Origin: Streptomyces sp. NBC_00663
Lineage (GTDB): Bacteria; Actinomycetota; Actinomycetes; Streptomycetales; Streptomycetaceae
DNA: 64,000 nucleotides
Direction of reading: 5' to 3'
NCBI RefSeq assembly: GCF_036226885.1
Contig: NZ_CP109027.1
Coordinates: 6,200,001 to 6,264,000, forward strand
A program made the position numbers and the translations under genes. Below are positions 51,319 to 60,729 of this stretch, one piece after another (position 1 is the stretch's first letter; each line of letters opens with the position of its first letter). The notes under the pieces were generated by a model. It did no database searches and was not told the origin of the DNA. It saw only the letters and a program-made list of their open reading frames with translations.

Positions 51319-52592
51319 CAGCGGCTGCTCGCTTTCTCGTCGTCCGACAGGCCGGTCAGCTCCGGTGCGGATCCCTGACGCACCACACGCGCGCGTGACG
51401 GGTCGACGGGCGAGGCGCACAGCCCGCGCAACCGTTCCAGGACGCGCCGGGACACATGCCGGGCCCACAGTCCCCACATCGTCCGGCCGGGCCGCCGGTC
51501 GTCCGGGGCACACCAGGCCAGCTCCCGGCCGTGGGCCGTCGGGCGCAGCGCGCTCAGCGGGGCGTAGTTCTCCACCACGAACTCCCGCCCGCCCCGCGGC
51601 ACCCCGTCCGGCAGCGGACGGTGCGTCAGGTCCAGGTGCAGCGCGCGTACGACGTCCAGGCCCGCGGTGTCGCAGAACAGCCGGAACTGGGCGCCGGGGC
51701 GCGGGTTGAAGTCCAGGAGGTGCGGAGCGCCCCCGGCGCCGTGGCGGAAGTCGAGGTCGAAGATGCCGCGGTAGCCCAGCTCATCAGTGATCCGCTCGGC
51801 GAGCGCCTGCACCGTCGCGTCCGGCGTCCACCGGCCCACCGCCGTCAGCCCCGCGCCGCGCGGCCAGGACGTGAGCTTCACCCCGGCACCGCCGCCGCGG
51901 ACGGCGCCCGCGCGGTCGGCGTATCCGTGGCAGAAGCGGTCGCCGTCGGGGCTGGGCGGCAGGAACGCCTGGAGCAGCAGTCGGCTGCCCGCCTCCGCGG
52001 AACGCAGGTACAGCTCCCGCGCCTCGTGCGCGGAGCGCAGCAGGACCGTGCTGCGCAGCCCGCTCCCGGCCGGCAGCAGCCAGGGCCGGCTCCACTTCGC
52101 CACCACCGGCAGCCCGAGGTGCCAGGCGGCGCTCGCGGCGTCGGCGGGGCTGTCCGGGATCAGTGTGAGCGGGTGCGGCACGTCCATGGATGCGCACAGT
52201 GCGGCCAGTTCCGCCTTGTCGGCGACCCGTTCGGCCAGCGGACCCGGCGTCGCCGGCAGCAGATAGCAGGGCGCCAGCTCCGCGCGCAGCCCGCTCACCG
52301 CGACCGCGCTCGCGTCGTCCATCGGGATCAGCACCGCGGGGCGGGAGATCCGGGCGGCGACGCGGCGCAGGGCCACGGCGATGTCGGCCGCGGGCGCGCC
52401 CGGTGGCGGCGGGGGATGGATCTGTCGTACAAAACGCGATCGGGCCACCGGACTTCCGGCGGAATCCGCGATCACATGCACTTCCACTCCGGCCCGGCCG
52501 AGCGAGCGCACGGCTCCCAGCGTTCCGTGGTGAAAGGGATTCCGGTCGATCCGCAGCAGAACGGCGGGGACGCGGATGTCGAACAGTGACAC
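51318..52592 (-). CDS. ATP-grasp ligase-like protein
   Basis: A 424-residue ATP-grasp enzyme expected to join a carboxylate to an amine. The N-terminal domain has PAVLLRIDRNPFHHGTLGAV. The ATP-binding region has LPVVAKWSRPW near 160, LLQAFLPP, and the Mg/ATP site FDLDFRHG and LLDFNPRPGAQF near 295-312. The GTG start at 52592 has AAGGA nine bases upstream, and the homologous part begins right after it. It is the first gene of a two-gene operon with the flavoprotein, divergent from the GH26-like gene. Confidence 0.85.
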   Translation of the reverse strand: MSLFDIRVPAVLLRIDRNPFHHGTLGAVRSLGRAGVEVHVIADSAGSPVARSRFVRQIHPPPPPGAPAADIAVALRRVAARISRPAVLIPMDDASAVAVSGLRAELAPCYLLPATPGPLAERVADKAELAALCASMDVPHPLTLIPDSPADAASAAWHLGLPVVAKWSRPWLLPAGSGLRSTVLLRSAHEARELYLRSAEAGSRLLLQAFLPPSPDGDRFCHGYADRAGAVRGGGAGVKLTSWPRGAGLTAVGRWTPDATVQALAERITDELGYRGIFDLDFRHGAGGAPHLLDFNPRPGAQFRLFCDTAGLDVVRALHLDLTHRPLPDGVPRGGREFVVENYAPLSALRPTAHGRELAWCAPDDRRPGRTMWGLWARHVSRRVLERLRGLCASPVDPSRARVVRQGSAPELTGLSDDEKASSR

Positions 52593-52742
52593 GGAATCAA
52601 TTCCTTCGGTTGTTTCACCCGTGCGGGCGATCGGGCCACCCGAAAGCCGCAAGCACGGTGGCGTACTTCATATTCGTATGACTGAGTGTCAGGTATCGCG
52701 TTTCACCCGTCCGCACAGCGCGAGTGTGAGAAAGGAGCAGGC

Positions 52743-54032
52743 ATGGACTCACAGCAGCGAAAGGCCCGGACCGGTCGGCTGGCGTTCGTCGCGGTGGCAG
52801 TCGCCGCGTCCGCCGCCCTGGCCGCGGGGCCCGGATTCGCCGCGGGGGTGGTACGGGCCACCGATCCGCCCGCTCCCACACCCGCGTCGCCCACGGAGCC
52901 CACGGAACCCACGGAGCCCGCGGTCCCGGCGGTGCCCTCGGTGCCGGAGACCCCGGCGCCGGCGATCGATCCCGAGCCCAAGCCGGCCGCGCAGGCGCCG
53001 GCGTTCGGCGCCTACCTCGACTACGGTCCGCGCGGCGTGGCCCGCATGGCCGAGCTCAGCCGCTGGCTGGGCGGGGCGCAACTGCGCGTCGGCCACACCT
53101 ATCTGCCCGGCGACCGCTGGAGCAACATCGAGGGCGCCCCCGGCTTCCTCAACGTGTGGGCGGACTGGCGCAACCAGCGGACCGACCGGATGCTGGTCCT
53201 CAACGTCCCCATGCTGGAGCGCAACGAGGACCACGTCTCCGACGCCGAGGTGCGGCTGCTGCTGCGCCGGGGCGCGGCGGGGCAGTTCGACGGTCACTTC
53301 CGCCGCCTCGCCGAGCGTCTGGTCGAGCTCGACGTCCCGGACACGGTGATCGTGCTCGGCTGGGAGATGAACGGCATCACGTACACCCATCGCTGCGGGC
53401 CGGACCCGGAGGCCTGGAAGAAGTACTGGAACAGGATCGTCACCACCATGCGTTCGGTGCCGGGCCAGAAATTCCGCTTCGATTTCACGCCCAGCCGCGG
53501 CCGGGACTCCATCGCCTGGACGAAGTGTTATCCGGGCGACGACACGGTCGACGTCATCGGCATGGACTCGTACGACCAGCCGGAAGGACTCTCGTTCGAC
53601 GAGCAGGTGAAAGAGCCCTACGGACTTCAGGAGCACGTGGATTTCGCCAAAGCCCACGGCAAGGCAATTTCCTATCCTGAATGGGGACTCTTCCGCAACG
53701 GAGACAACGCCGAGTACATGCGGCGCATGCTCGCGTGGATGGACGAGCACAAACCGCTGTACAACACGCTGACGGACTACTGTCCGCACGGCGTCTGGCA
53801 GTGCGAGGACAACCCGAAGGCGTCCGACGTCTACCGGTCGATCCTCTTCGGCCGCACCCCGGACGAGCCGACGCCGGAACCGACGCCGGTCGACCCCACG
53901 CCCGAGCCGACCCCCGACCCCACCCCGACCACCCCGCCCAACTGTTCGCCGATGGATCTGGGCGAGTGGGTCGAGTACTGGATCGGCGGGAAGCTGTGCA
54001 TGCGCTTCGACTGGTGGTCGCGCAGCCGGTGA
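52743..54032 (+). CDS. Secreted GH26-like glycoside hydrolase
   Basis: A 429-residue secreted enzyme. The signal peptide (about 12-34, ending in GFAAG) is followed by a Pro/Thr/Glu spacer and a TIM barrel resembling GH26 beta-mannanases. The acid/base is in VLGWEMNG (Glu near 208) and the nucleophile in ISYPEWG (Glu near 311). VDVIGMDSYDQ lies between them. A second PTPEPTP-type linker and a short Cys-containing C-terminal segment follow. RBS AGGAG precedes ATG 52743. It probably cleaves or trims an exopolysaccharide, possibly the one made by the adjacent operon. Confidence 0.85.
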   Translation: MDSQQRKARTGRLAFVAVAVAASAALAAGPGFAAGVVRATDPPAPTPASPTEPTEPTEPAVPAVPSVPETPAPAIDPEPKPAAQAPAFGAYLDYGPRGVARMAELSRWLGGAQLRVGHTYLPGDRWSNIEGAPGFLNVWADWRNQRTDRMLVLNVPMLERNEDHVSDAEVRLLLRRGAAGQFDGHFRRLAERLVELDVPDTVIVLGWEMNGITYTHRCGPDPEAWKKYWNRIVTTMRSVPGQKFRFDFTPSRGRDSIAWTKCYPGDDTVDVIGMDSYDQPEGLSFDEQVKEPYGLQEHVDFAKAHGKAISYPEWGLFRNGDNAEYMRRMLAWMDEHKPLYNTLTDYCPHGVWQCEDNPKASDVYRSILFGRTPDEPTPEPTPVDPTPEPTPDPTPTTPPNCSPMDLGEWVEYWIGGKLCMRFDWWSRSR

Positions 54033-54062
54033 CGGACGCGGGCCCCGGTGGCGGCGGGTCGG

Positions 54063-55154
54063 TCACGATCCGCCGCCACCGCCGCGCGCCCGCCATCTGC
54101 GCAGCGCCTCCTTGCCGTGCCGCCGGGCCGCGACGTCGCACAGTGCCGCCGCCAGCAGCGGGGCGGTGTGCCGCCGGGCCAGCAGCAGCCGCTGGTTGGC
54201 GACCGGTTCGGGCTTCCAGTGGTGCTTGTACGGCTCGTTGCCGCGCAGCAGGCTCAGCGTGCCGCGCGCGTGCCCGGTGCACGCGTCCAGCAGCATCACC
54301 GCCACGTCCGCCTTGCGTTCCCGCAGGCACGGATGGGCGCCGTACAGATAGCCGCCCGCCAGGCGCCGCGACAGCAGCGTCAGATCGACGGCCACCACGT
54401 CGTCGTCGAGACGGAACTCGGTGACCACCGCGTCCCCGGAGCGCACCATCGGCGCGACCGAGCGCACCAGGTGGTCGCGGAACCGGGGCCGCAGATGCTC
54501 GCTGGTCACCTTGCGGCCCTGCCACTGGAGTTGATGCAGTTCCAGCAGCCGGCGCAGCGCCTTGTCGACCTCGTCCGGCTCGACCACGTGCCGTTCGACG
54601 CCGAGCGAGGTCAGCTTGCGCAGCTTGGCGCGCACCCGCTGCTGGGCCTTGGCGGACGGCAGCCGGCCCACCAGCTCCGCCATGGGGACGGCGGGCAGTT
54701 CCAGGCACAGTGAGTCGCCGACCCGGCGCCGGGGGCCCGGCCAGTGGTCGTACAGCCGCTCGGCGGCGCCGCCCGGGCGCACCTCGCGCAGGTCGACCAG
54801 CGCGGTGCGGGCCGCCCGGGCGAGCCCGTCGGTCAGCGCGGCCACCGCCTCCTCGCCCCGCTCGTCGTCCAGCAGGACGTCCCCGTAGTCGGAGATCGCC
54901 CCGCCGAGCGGCACGAGCGAGGGCACGGGACGGCCCACCCGCATCAGGGGTGCGGCGGCCACCAGGTCGTCGTGGTCGCGGACGACGAGGACCCGCAGCC
55001 GGCCGCGACGTCCGTAGGAGAGCCACCAGGAGTGCAGCCACGCGTGGCTCTGGAACGGGGTCGCGGCGGAGCAACGGCGGTACAGACGGGCCCAGTCGGG
55101 GGCGAGGGCGGCGAAGACGGTGTCGTCGGTGACGAGTTCCGTCGTGTACGTCAC
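54063..55154 (-). CDS. FemAB/CelD-like acetyltransferase-fold protein
   Basis: A 363-residue protein of the BioF2/CelD-like GNAT group found in exopolysaccharide clusters. It has FQSHAWLHSWWLSYGRRG near residue 35, the middle LLELHQLQWQGRK, and the acyl-CoA fold segment VAVDLTLLSRRLAGGYLYG with FLxGxEPYKxxW-like LLRGNEPYKHHWKPE. Such proteins add acyl or amino acid groups to glycans or cellulose-like polymers. The GTG start overlaps the Wzz-like stop (GTGA). It is the last gene of the operon. Confidence 0.85.
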   Translation of the reverse strand: MTYTTELVTDDTVFAALAPDWARLYRRCSAATPFQSHAWLHSWWLSYGRRGRLRVLVVRDHDDLVAAAPLMRVGRPVPSLVPLGGAISDYGDVLLDDERGEEAVAALTDGLARAARTALVDLREVRPGGAAERLYDHWPGPRRRVGDSLCLELPAVPMAELVGRLPSAKAQQRVRAKLRKLTSLGVERHVVEPDEVDKALRRLLELHQLQWQGRKVTSEHLRPRFRDHLVRSVAPMVRSGDAVVTEFRLDDDVVAVDLTLLSRRLAGGYLYGAHPCLRERKADVAVMLLDACTGHARGTLSLLRGNEPYKHHWKPEPVANQRLLLARRHTAPLLAAALCDVAARRHGKEALRRWRARGGGGGS

Positions 55155-55807
55155 AGCTGGCCGTGGGCGTCGGCGGCGACGGCCGGACCGGGTACGGCGG
55201 CCGAACGGCCGGTCTGCTCCTGCGCGGTCCGGCGCGGCCGCACCAGCAGTACCAGGCCGCCAAGGAGTCCACCCGCGCTCGCGCCGACCAGGCCGGTCAG
55301 GGCGGGGGAGGCCGAGGAGGGCTCGGTGGGCTTGGTGGCGCGGGCGAACTGCTGGAGTTCGACGTTGGTGGTCGACTCGGTGTTGTCGGCGTGCCGGGTC
55401 AGGGCGCGGGCGACCGCGTTGGCCATGTCGGCGGCGAGGTCCGGGCGGGCGGAGGTCGCCGTGATCGCCACCATCGGGGCGTCCGGCGAAGTCGCCGTCT
55501 GCACACTGGACTTGAGCGTCCGCACGGGCACGCCCGCCCACACCTGGGCGTCCCCGAGCACCGCGAGCTGGGTGGCGACCCGCCCGTAGGCCTGCGCGAA
55601 TCCGAGCGCGGAGGCCGGGTCGGACTTCTCGGTGGGGACGACGACGACATAGCTGGTGGCCGTGTACGACGGGGCCTTGGCCAGCCCGTACCCGCCGCCG
55701 AGCAGACCGCCGGCGACGGCGCCGGCCGCGAGCAGCGACCAGGCCGGGAGCGCCTTGGCGCGGGTGAGGGCCGCCGGGCGGCGCGGTCCGGTGGGGTTCT
55801 CGGTCAT
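55151..55807 (-). CDS. Wzz-like chain-length determinant protein
   Basis: A 218-residue polysaccharide co-polymerase. One helix near 23-42 and another near 175-197 flank an extracellular domain containing PSYTATSYVVVVPTEKSDPA and VRTLKSSVQTATSPDAPMVA. There is no tyrosine-kinase domain. It is expected to set chain length with the O-antigen ligase/polymerase of this operon. The start overlaps the glycosyltransferase stop (ATGA). Confidence 0.85.
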   Translation of the reverse strand: MTENPTGPRRPAALTRAKALPAWSLLAAGAVAGGLLGGGYGLAKAPSYTATSYVVVVPTEKSDPASALGFAQAYGRVATQLAVLGDAQVWAGVPVRTLKSSVQTATSPDAPMVAITATSARPDLAADMANAVARALTRHADNTESTTNVELQQFARATKPTEPSSASPALTGLVGASAGGLLGGLVLLVRPRRTAQEQTGRSAAVPGPAVAADAHGQL

Positions 55808-56949
55808 GAGGAACTGACTCCCTGGGGTGACGGTGACGACGAGGACGCGCCCGCGTAGACGTCCATCAACTGGGCGGCGCTGCGGGTGATGCAGTAGTGG
55901 AGGGCGGCGTCGGGGGCGGTGCGCGGACGCGGCCCCTCGGCGCGGGCCGCGGCGAGGGCGCGGGCGAACTCGTCGGCACCGCCGCGCACTTGGCGGGCGA
56001 GGGTGGCCGCCTCGGGGGGCAGGTCCTCGATCGCGGGGCAGGAGGCGTAGCGCACCGGCAGCCCGGAGGCCAGCGCCTCGACGACCGCGAGGCCGAACGC
56101 CTCCTCCGGTGAGGGCGAGGCGAGCACGTCCATCGCCCAGGTGAGGGAGGGCAGGTCGGGGCCGGGGGAGCCGTCGGGCACACAGGGCCGTTCGCCGGTG
56201 AACAGGACCCGGTCGGCGACCCCCGCCTCCTGGGCGGTGCGCCGCAGGACGCTCTCGTCCGGGCCGCCGCCGACCAGCAACAGCCAGCAGTGCGCCGGGA
56301 GTTGGGCGAGCGCGTGAATGAGGGTGCCGAACTGCTTGCCCGCCGTGAGGCGTCCGATGCCGCCGATGACGTACGCGTCCTCGGGCAGGCCGAGGCGGCG
56401 GCGGGTGTGGAGGCGCTGGAGGGGGTCGAAACGGAAGCGGGCCAGGTCGATGCCGTTGGGGACGACCTCGATGCGGGGGGCGGGCACACCCCAGTTCCTC
56501 AGGCGCTGGGCGACCGTGGGGGAGACGGCGACCGTGGCGCGGCCGAGGCGCTCGCTGGCCAGGTAGAGGCCGCGGACCCCGGCGGTGAGGCGGCGGCCCT
56601 CCATCTGGGAGTCGCCGAGGGAGTGTTCGGTGGCGACGACCGCGCGGACCCCGGCGAGCCGGGCGGCGAGGCGGCCGTAGACGCAGGCCCGGTACAGATG
56701 GGTGTGGACGAGGTCGTAGCCGCCGGAGCGGATCAGCCGCACCAGCCGGGGCAGCGCGGCCAGGTCGCGGTTGCCGGCCATCCCGAGGTGCGTCACCCGC
56801 ACCCCGTCGGCGATCAGACCGTCGGCCACCGCGCCCGGGTTGGTGAGCGTGACGACCTCGCACTCGACCGGCAAGTGCCGCAGCAGCAGCCTCAGTTGCT
56901 GCTCGGCACCGCCGACGCCGAGGCCGGTGATGACATGGAGGACCTTCAC
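55804..56949 (-). CDS. Glycosyltransferase, GT4 family
   Basis: A 381-residue GT-B retaining glycosyltransferase. The acceptor domain starts with MKVLHVITGLGVGGAEQQLR and has LVHTHLYRACVYGRL. The donor site has IEVVPNGIDLARFR, IGGIGRLTAGKQFGTL and PSPEEAFGLAVVEALASGLP with the conserved EX7E. It adds one sugar of the repeat unit on the inner membrane face. It begins one base after the deacetylase stop. Confidence 0.92.
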   Translation of the reverse strand: MKVLHVITGLGVGGAEQQLRLLLRHLPVECEVVTLTNPGAVADGLIADGVRVTHLGMAGNRDLAALPRLVRLIRSGGYDLVHTHLYRACVYGRLAARLAGVRAVVATEHSLGDSQMEGRRLTAGVRGLYLASERLGRATVAVSPTVAQRLRNWGVPAPRIEVVPNGIDLARFRFDPLQRLHTRRRLGLPEDAYVIGGIGRLTAGKQFGTLIHALAQLPAHCWLLLVGGGPDESVLRRTAQEAGVADRVLFTGERPCVPDGSPGPDLPSLTWAMDVLASPSPEEAFGLAVVEALASGLPVRYASCPAIEDLPPEAATLARQVRGGADEFARALAAARAEGPRPRTAPDAALHYCITRSAAQLMDVYAGASSSSPSPQGVSSS

Positions 56950-56950
56950 C

Positions 56951-57691
56951 TCAGATCCCCTCCACGGGGCGGCGCCGCAGCCGGTGCAGCCGGTGTTTGA
57001 GGAAGAGGCGTAGGGCGGTGTCGTTCTGCCCGACGTGGACGCGGGGCAGGGCGAGGGGGCCGTCGAAGGGGCCGGGGTCGATGGCGCAGGCGTACCGGTA
57101 ACCGGCCTCCCGTACGACGTCGACGGCGCGCTCGTCGAGGGCGCCGTACGGGTAGCAGAAGCCGCCGGCCTCCGTGCCGGTGATGCCCTCCAGCGCGGCC
57201 CGGCTCTCGACGACCTCGGACTTCAGCCGGAGGTCGTCGGTCCCGGTGAGGTCGACGTGGGTGAGGCCGTGAGAGCCGATCTCGATGCCGGCCCGCGCCG
57301 CCTCCCGGATGCCGTCGGCGGTGAGCAGCGGCTTGCGCGGGCCCAGCGGATCCCAGGCGTTGTCGCCGCCGAGCCGGCCGGGCAGCACGAACAGGGTGGC
57401 GCCGAAGCCGTGCCGCCGCAGCACGGGCAGGGCATCGGTGAGGAAGTCGGCGTACCCGTCGTCGAAGGTCAGCCCGACCAGGCCCGCGCGGTGAGGGGCG
57501 GCCAGCAGCTCGGTCACGGAGACACCCCGCAGACCACGACGGCCGAGCCAGGCCAGCTGCCGGTCGAGGCGGTCCGGGGTGACCGTGATGCGGTACGGGT
57601 CGTCGGAGCAGTCGCCGACCGAGTGGTACATCGCGATCCACGGAACAGTGCGCGGTCTGACGGGAGCGGCGGAATCAACGGGTGCGGCCAT
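56951..57691 (-). CDS. Polysaccharide deacetylase
   Basis: A 246-residue NodB-homology deacetylase. The metal/catalytic motifs are LTFDDGYADF (near 73) and IGSHGLTHVDLT (near 138), then GFCYPYGALDE. There is no signal peptide, so it probably acts on a lipid-linked or cytoplasmic-face intermediate, or as a membrane-associated enzyme. It overlaps the end of the MurJ-like gene by 17 bases. Confidence 0.92.
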   Translation of the reverse strand: MAAPVDSAAPVRPRTVPWIAMYHSVGDCSDDPYRITVTPDRLDRQLAWLGRRGLRGVSVTELLAAPHRAGLVGLTFDDGYADFLTDALPVLRRHGFGATLFVLPGRLGGDNAWDPLGPRKPLLTADGIREAARAGIEIGSHGLTHVDLTGTDDLRLKSEVVESRAALEGITGTEAGGFCYPYGALDERAVDVVREAGYRYACAIDPGPFDGPLALPRVHVGQNDTALRLFLKHRLHRLRRRPVEGI

Positions 57692-59381
57692 GCCTGAGCC
57701 TCCGCGTGAGGGTGCGTACGGATCGGAGTGCGGGTACGACGCCCTGGGCGTCCAGCGCCCAGGCGAGCAGGACGAACACGGCGACCACGGTCGTGCCGCC
57801 CGCGGCGAGCCCCGGCACGGCCGAGGGCACCTGTTCGGCGACGAACGTCCCGGCGATGGTCGCGACCACCGCGGCCCGCGCCGGCTTGCTCAGCTCGCCC
57901 AGCACGCCCCGGACGCGGACCGGCACACTGCGCGGACCCATCCCGGCGAGCAGCACCACGGCCGTCACGGTGATGCCGGAGGCGTTGGCGGCGGCGATGC
58001 CGAGCACACCCAAGGGGCCCACGGTCCAGGCGCCGATCCAGGACGTGACGACGATGCCGGTGGCCATCGCGGCGACCGGGTACCAGCTGGGCCGGCCGGC
58101 CGAGAAGTACGACCGCACGAGCACGCCGGTCAGGGTCTGGCCGAGCAGCCCGAGGGCGTACACCCGCATGACGTCGGCGGTCGCGGCGGTGTCCCGGACG
58201 GTGAACGCGCCCCGCTGGAAGAGGAGTTCGACGATCTGCGGGGCGCAGGAGATCACCACGGCCGCACCGAGCAGCAGCATGCAGCAGGCCAGCGCCAGGT
58301 CCCGCTCCACCCGGTCGCGGGCCCGCTCGACGTCCCCGTCGGCCAGCGCCCGCGCGACCACCGGGAAGGTGACCGTGCACAGCATCATGGACAGGGTCAT
58401 CGGGATCTGGGCGACCTTCTGCGCGTAGTTCAGGTGCGAGATGGCCCCGGCGTCGAGCGTGGAGGCGAGGAAGCGCTCGATGAGGGTCTGCGACTGCCGG
58501 CCCAGGGCGAAGAGGAGCACGGTGGCGACGAGAGCGCCGGTGACGGCCCGCTCGGAGGTCCCGGCGGCCGGCTCCTCGATGGCGGGGGCGGTGGTCCTGC
58601 GTCGCAACTGACGGATGAACGACGGCAGTTGGACCAGCACCATCAGCCCGCCGCCGACGGCCACCCCGATCGCCGCCGACCGCACGCCCCAGTGCCCGCC
58701 CAGCACGAACATCGCCGTGATGATGCCGGTGTTGTACGCCACGTAGATCGCGGCCGGCGCGAGGAACCTGCGGTGGGCCCGCAGGGCCGCGCTGCAATAC
58801 CCGGCGAGACCGAAGCCGAGCACGCAGACCGCGGTGAGGCGGGTGCAGTCGACGGCGAGGCCCGGGTCGGGCAGGCCGGGCGCGAGGGCCTCGACGAGGT
58901 AGGGGGCGGTGCCGGCGATGAGCGCGGACGCGGCGACGAAGGCGAGCGAGAGGCGCGGCAGCGTGCTGCCGACCAGCGCCCGCACGGGGTCGCCGGGAGC
59001 GCCCTGGGCCCGCCGGGCCAGCGCCAGGCTGAACGCCGGGACCAGCGCGAAGGCCAGACCGTCCTCGATGAGCAGAGTCGAGGCGAACTCCGGGATCGTC
59101 CACGCGACCAGGAAGGCGTCCGTCTCGCTCCCCGCCCCGAACAGCCGCGCCAGCGCCTGGTCCCGGACAAGCCCGAGCAGGGCACCGGCCGCGGTGAGAA
59201 CGGCGGTGATCAGGGCGGCCCTGGCGAGGAATCCACGGGAGGCGGGGGCGACATCGGGGCTGTCGGCGGCTGGTACGGCGGTGCGGGCGGCCGGGAGAGC
59301 CACGGCGACGTCGGCACAGGCGTCGGCGTCGGCCTTCGTGTCTTCCTTGCCCCGGGGCGACCGGGAAGGCGTCACCCTCAT
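57675..59381 (-). CDS. MurJ-like lipid II/polysaccharide flippase
   Basis: A 568-residue membrane protein with about 14 helices of the MurJ/MVF family. It has GLVRDQALARLFGAGSETDAFLVAW, of which LARLFGAGSETDAF is diagnostic, then EDGLAFALVPAFSLALAR and LFQRGAFTVRDTAATADVM. Inside a polysaccharide operon it probably flips the lipid-linked repeat unit, a Wzx-like role, and is unlikely to be the essential peptidoglycan MurJ. ATG 59381 overlaps the O-antigen ligase stop (ATGA). Confidence 0.88.
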   Translation of the reverse strand: MRVTPSRSPRGKEDTKADADACADVAVALPAARTAVPAADSPDVAPASRGFLARAALITAVLTAAGALLGLVRDQALARLFGAGSETDAFLVAWTIPEFASTLLIEDGLAFALVPAFSLALARRAQGAPGDPVRALVGSTLPRLSLAFVAASALIAGTAPYLVEALAPGLPDPGLAVDCTRLTAVCVLGFGLAGYCSAALRAHRRFLAPAAIYVAYNTGIITAMFVLGGHWGVRSAAIGVAVGGGLMVLVQLPSFIRQLRRRTTAPAIEEPAAGTSERAVTGALVATVLLFALGRQSQTLIERFLASTLDAGAISHLNYAQKVAQIPMTLSMMLCTVTFPVVARALADGDVERARDRVERDLALACCMLLLGAAVVISCAPQIVELLFQRGAFTVRDTAATADVMRVYALGLLGQTLTGVLVRSYFSAGRPSWYPVAAMATGIVVTSWIGAWTVGPLGVLGIAAANASGITVTAVVLLAGMGPRSVPVRVRGVLGELSKPARAAVVATIAGTFVAEQVPSAVPGLAAGGTTVVAVFVLLAWALDAQGVVPALRSVRTLTRRLRHGRTR

Positions 59382-60727
59382 CGCGCCGCCGCCTCCTCGG
59401 TGCGGGTGGGCACCGGAGGCGGCGCCGTTGTCACGGTCTCGCGCGGGCCGCTCCCGGCCAGCCCCCACCACGCCGCCAACCCGAAGCACACCGCCGTCAG
59501 CACCGTCGACGGCCCGCCGATGTCGGCGTACATGAAGTCGGTCAACTGCCACACCAGCAGCCCGCAGGCGACGAGTCCGCAGTCGAGCCCCCGGCCGGAG
59601 GCGACCCCGGTGCCGGAGCGCCGCACCCGCGCCAGCCCCCGCAGCCCGCACACCAGCAGCGCCAGCCAGCCCCCCGCCAGTGCGAGCAGCCCGATCAGGC
59701 CCTGTTCGGCGAGGATCAGGAGGTACATGTTGTGCGGGGACAGCAGCGGCTGCTTGCGGAATGCCGCGCCCGCGCCCTCCGTGTCGCTGCCGGCGGACAG
59801 CGCGAGCGAGGCGTGGGCGTCCCGGTGTTCGGGGAAACCCTTCAACCCGACGCCGGCCAGCGGCTGTTCGCGCCACATGTCCACCGCCGCCGCCCACATG
59901 GTGTACCGGTCGGTGACGGACTGGTCGGGTGCGTCGGTGACCTGCGTGATGCTGTCGACGCGTTCCTGGAGCATCGCCGAGCCGACGCCGAAGCCCCCGA
60001 CGAGGACCACCCCGAGCGCGGCCACCACGGCGCCCACCTTCAGCGCCCGCCGCAGCCCGGCCAGCACCAGCTGCACCGAGCAGGTCACCGCGGTCGCGAT
60101 CCATGCCCCGCGGCTGAAGGACAGGGCCAGCGGGACGAGCAGCGCCAGCGCACAGCACGCGGCAACCGCCCGCTGGCGTACGGCGGTTGTGCCCAGCGCC
60201 AGCCCCACCGCGCAGATCAGCCCGAAGCAGACGACGGTCGCCATCCCCATCACGTCCTGCGCCCCGAAGGTGCCGACGGCGCGGATCTCCTGGCCCTGGT
60301 ACGAGGCACCGGTCCCGGTCAGGAACTGGTGCACGCCGATCGCCCCCTGCCACAGGGCGAGCCCGACGAAGGACCAGGCGAGGACACGGAAGTCACCGCG
60401 GTGCCGGATGAGGAGCAGGACCGCGGCGGGGACGAGGACGAAGATCTGGAGGTAGCGGCCCATGCCGGTGATCCCCGCGCCCGCGGTCGCGGCGCCCGTG
60501 GCGGCGATCGCCAGCCCGAGCACCGGCAGGCCCAGGATCACGGCGGCGGTACGGGACAGGGGGCGCCGCCGGTCCCGTACGAGACGGATCCCGCAGTACA
60601 GCACCATCAGCGCGGAGACCGCGTCGGCCGGACCCGCGCCCCCCTCGCCGCCCGGTCCGATCGGCAGCCCCAGCAGGGCGATCACCACGACGGCGGGGAG
60701 CACCGGCAGTACCCGAGGCGGCCTCAT
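59378..60727 (-). CDS. O-antigen ligase/polymerase (Wzy_C) membrane protein
   Basis: A 449-residue protein with about 12 hydrophobic segments. The large extracytoplasmic loop carries RYTMWAAAVDMWREQPLAGVGLKGFPEHRD and SPHNMYLLILAEQGLIGLLA, of which PLAGVGLKGFPEHR and SPHNMYLLILAEQG are the Wzy_C marks. It probably polymerises the exported repeat units or joins them to an acceptor. It starts two bases after the sugar transferase stop. Confidence 0.88.
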   Translation of the reverse strand: MRPPRVLPVLPAVVVIALLGLPIGPGGEGGAGPADAVSALMVLYCGIRLVRDRRRPLSRTAAVILGLPVLGLAIAATGAATAGAGITGMGRYLQIFVLVPAAVLLLIRHRGDFRVLAWSFVGLALWQGAIGVHQFLTGTGASYQGQEIRAVGTFGAQDVMGMATVVCFGLICAVGLALGTTAVRQRAVAACCALALLVPLALSFSRGAWIATAVTCSVQLVLAGLRRALKVGAVVAALGVVLVGGFGVGSAMLQERVDSITQVTDAPDQSVTDRYTMWAAAVDMWREQPLAGVGLKGFPEHRDAHASLALSAGSDTEGAGAAFRKQPLLSPHNMYLLILAEQGLIGLLALAGGWLALLVCGLRGLARVRRSGTGVASGRGLDCGLVACGLLVWQLTDFMYADIGGPSTVLTAVCFGLAAWWGLAGSGPRETVTTAPPPVPTRTEEAAAR

Positions 60728-60729
60728 CG

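Noticed and set aside
57675..59381. Assignment as the essential peptidoglycan MurJ
   Set aside because: It is embedded in a polysaccharide operon with initiating transferase and ligase, so a Wzx-like role is more likely. Sequence alone cannot exclude MurJ function.
57579..60455. Very long open frame on the plus strand (over 950 codons) opposite the MurJ-like and O-antigen ligase genes
   Set aside because: Its translation is low-complexity Arg/Gly/Pro-rich and antisense to recognisable proteins. Long antisense frames are expected at this GC content.
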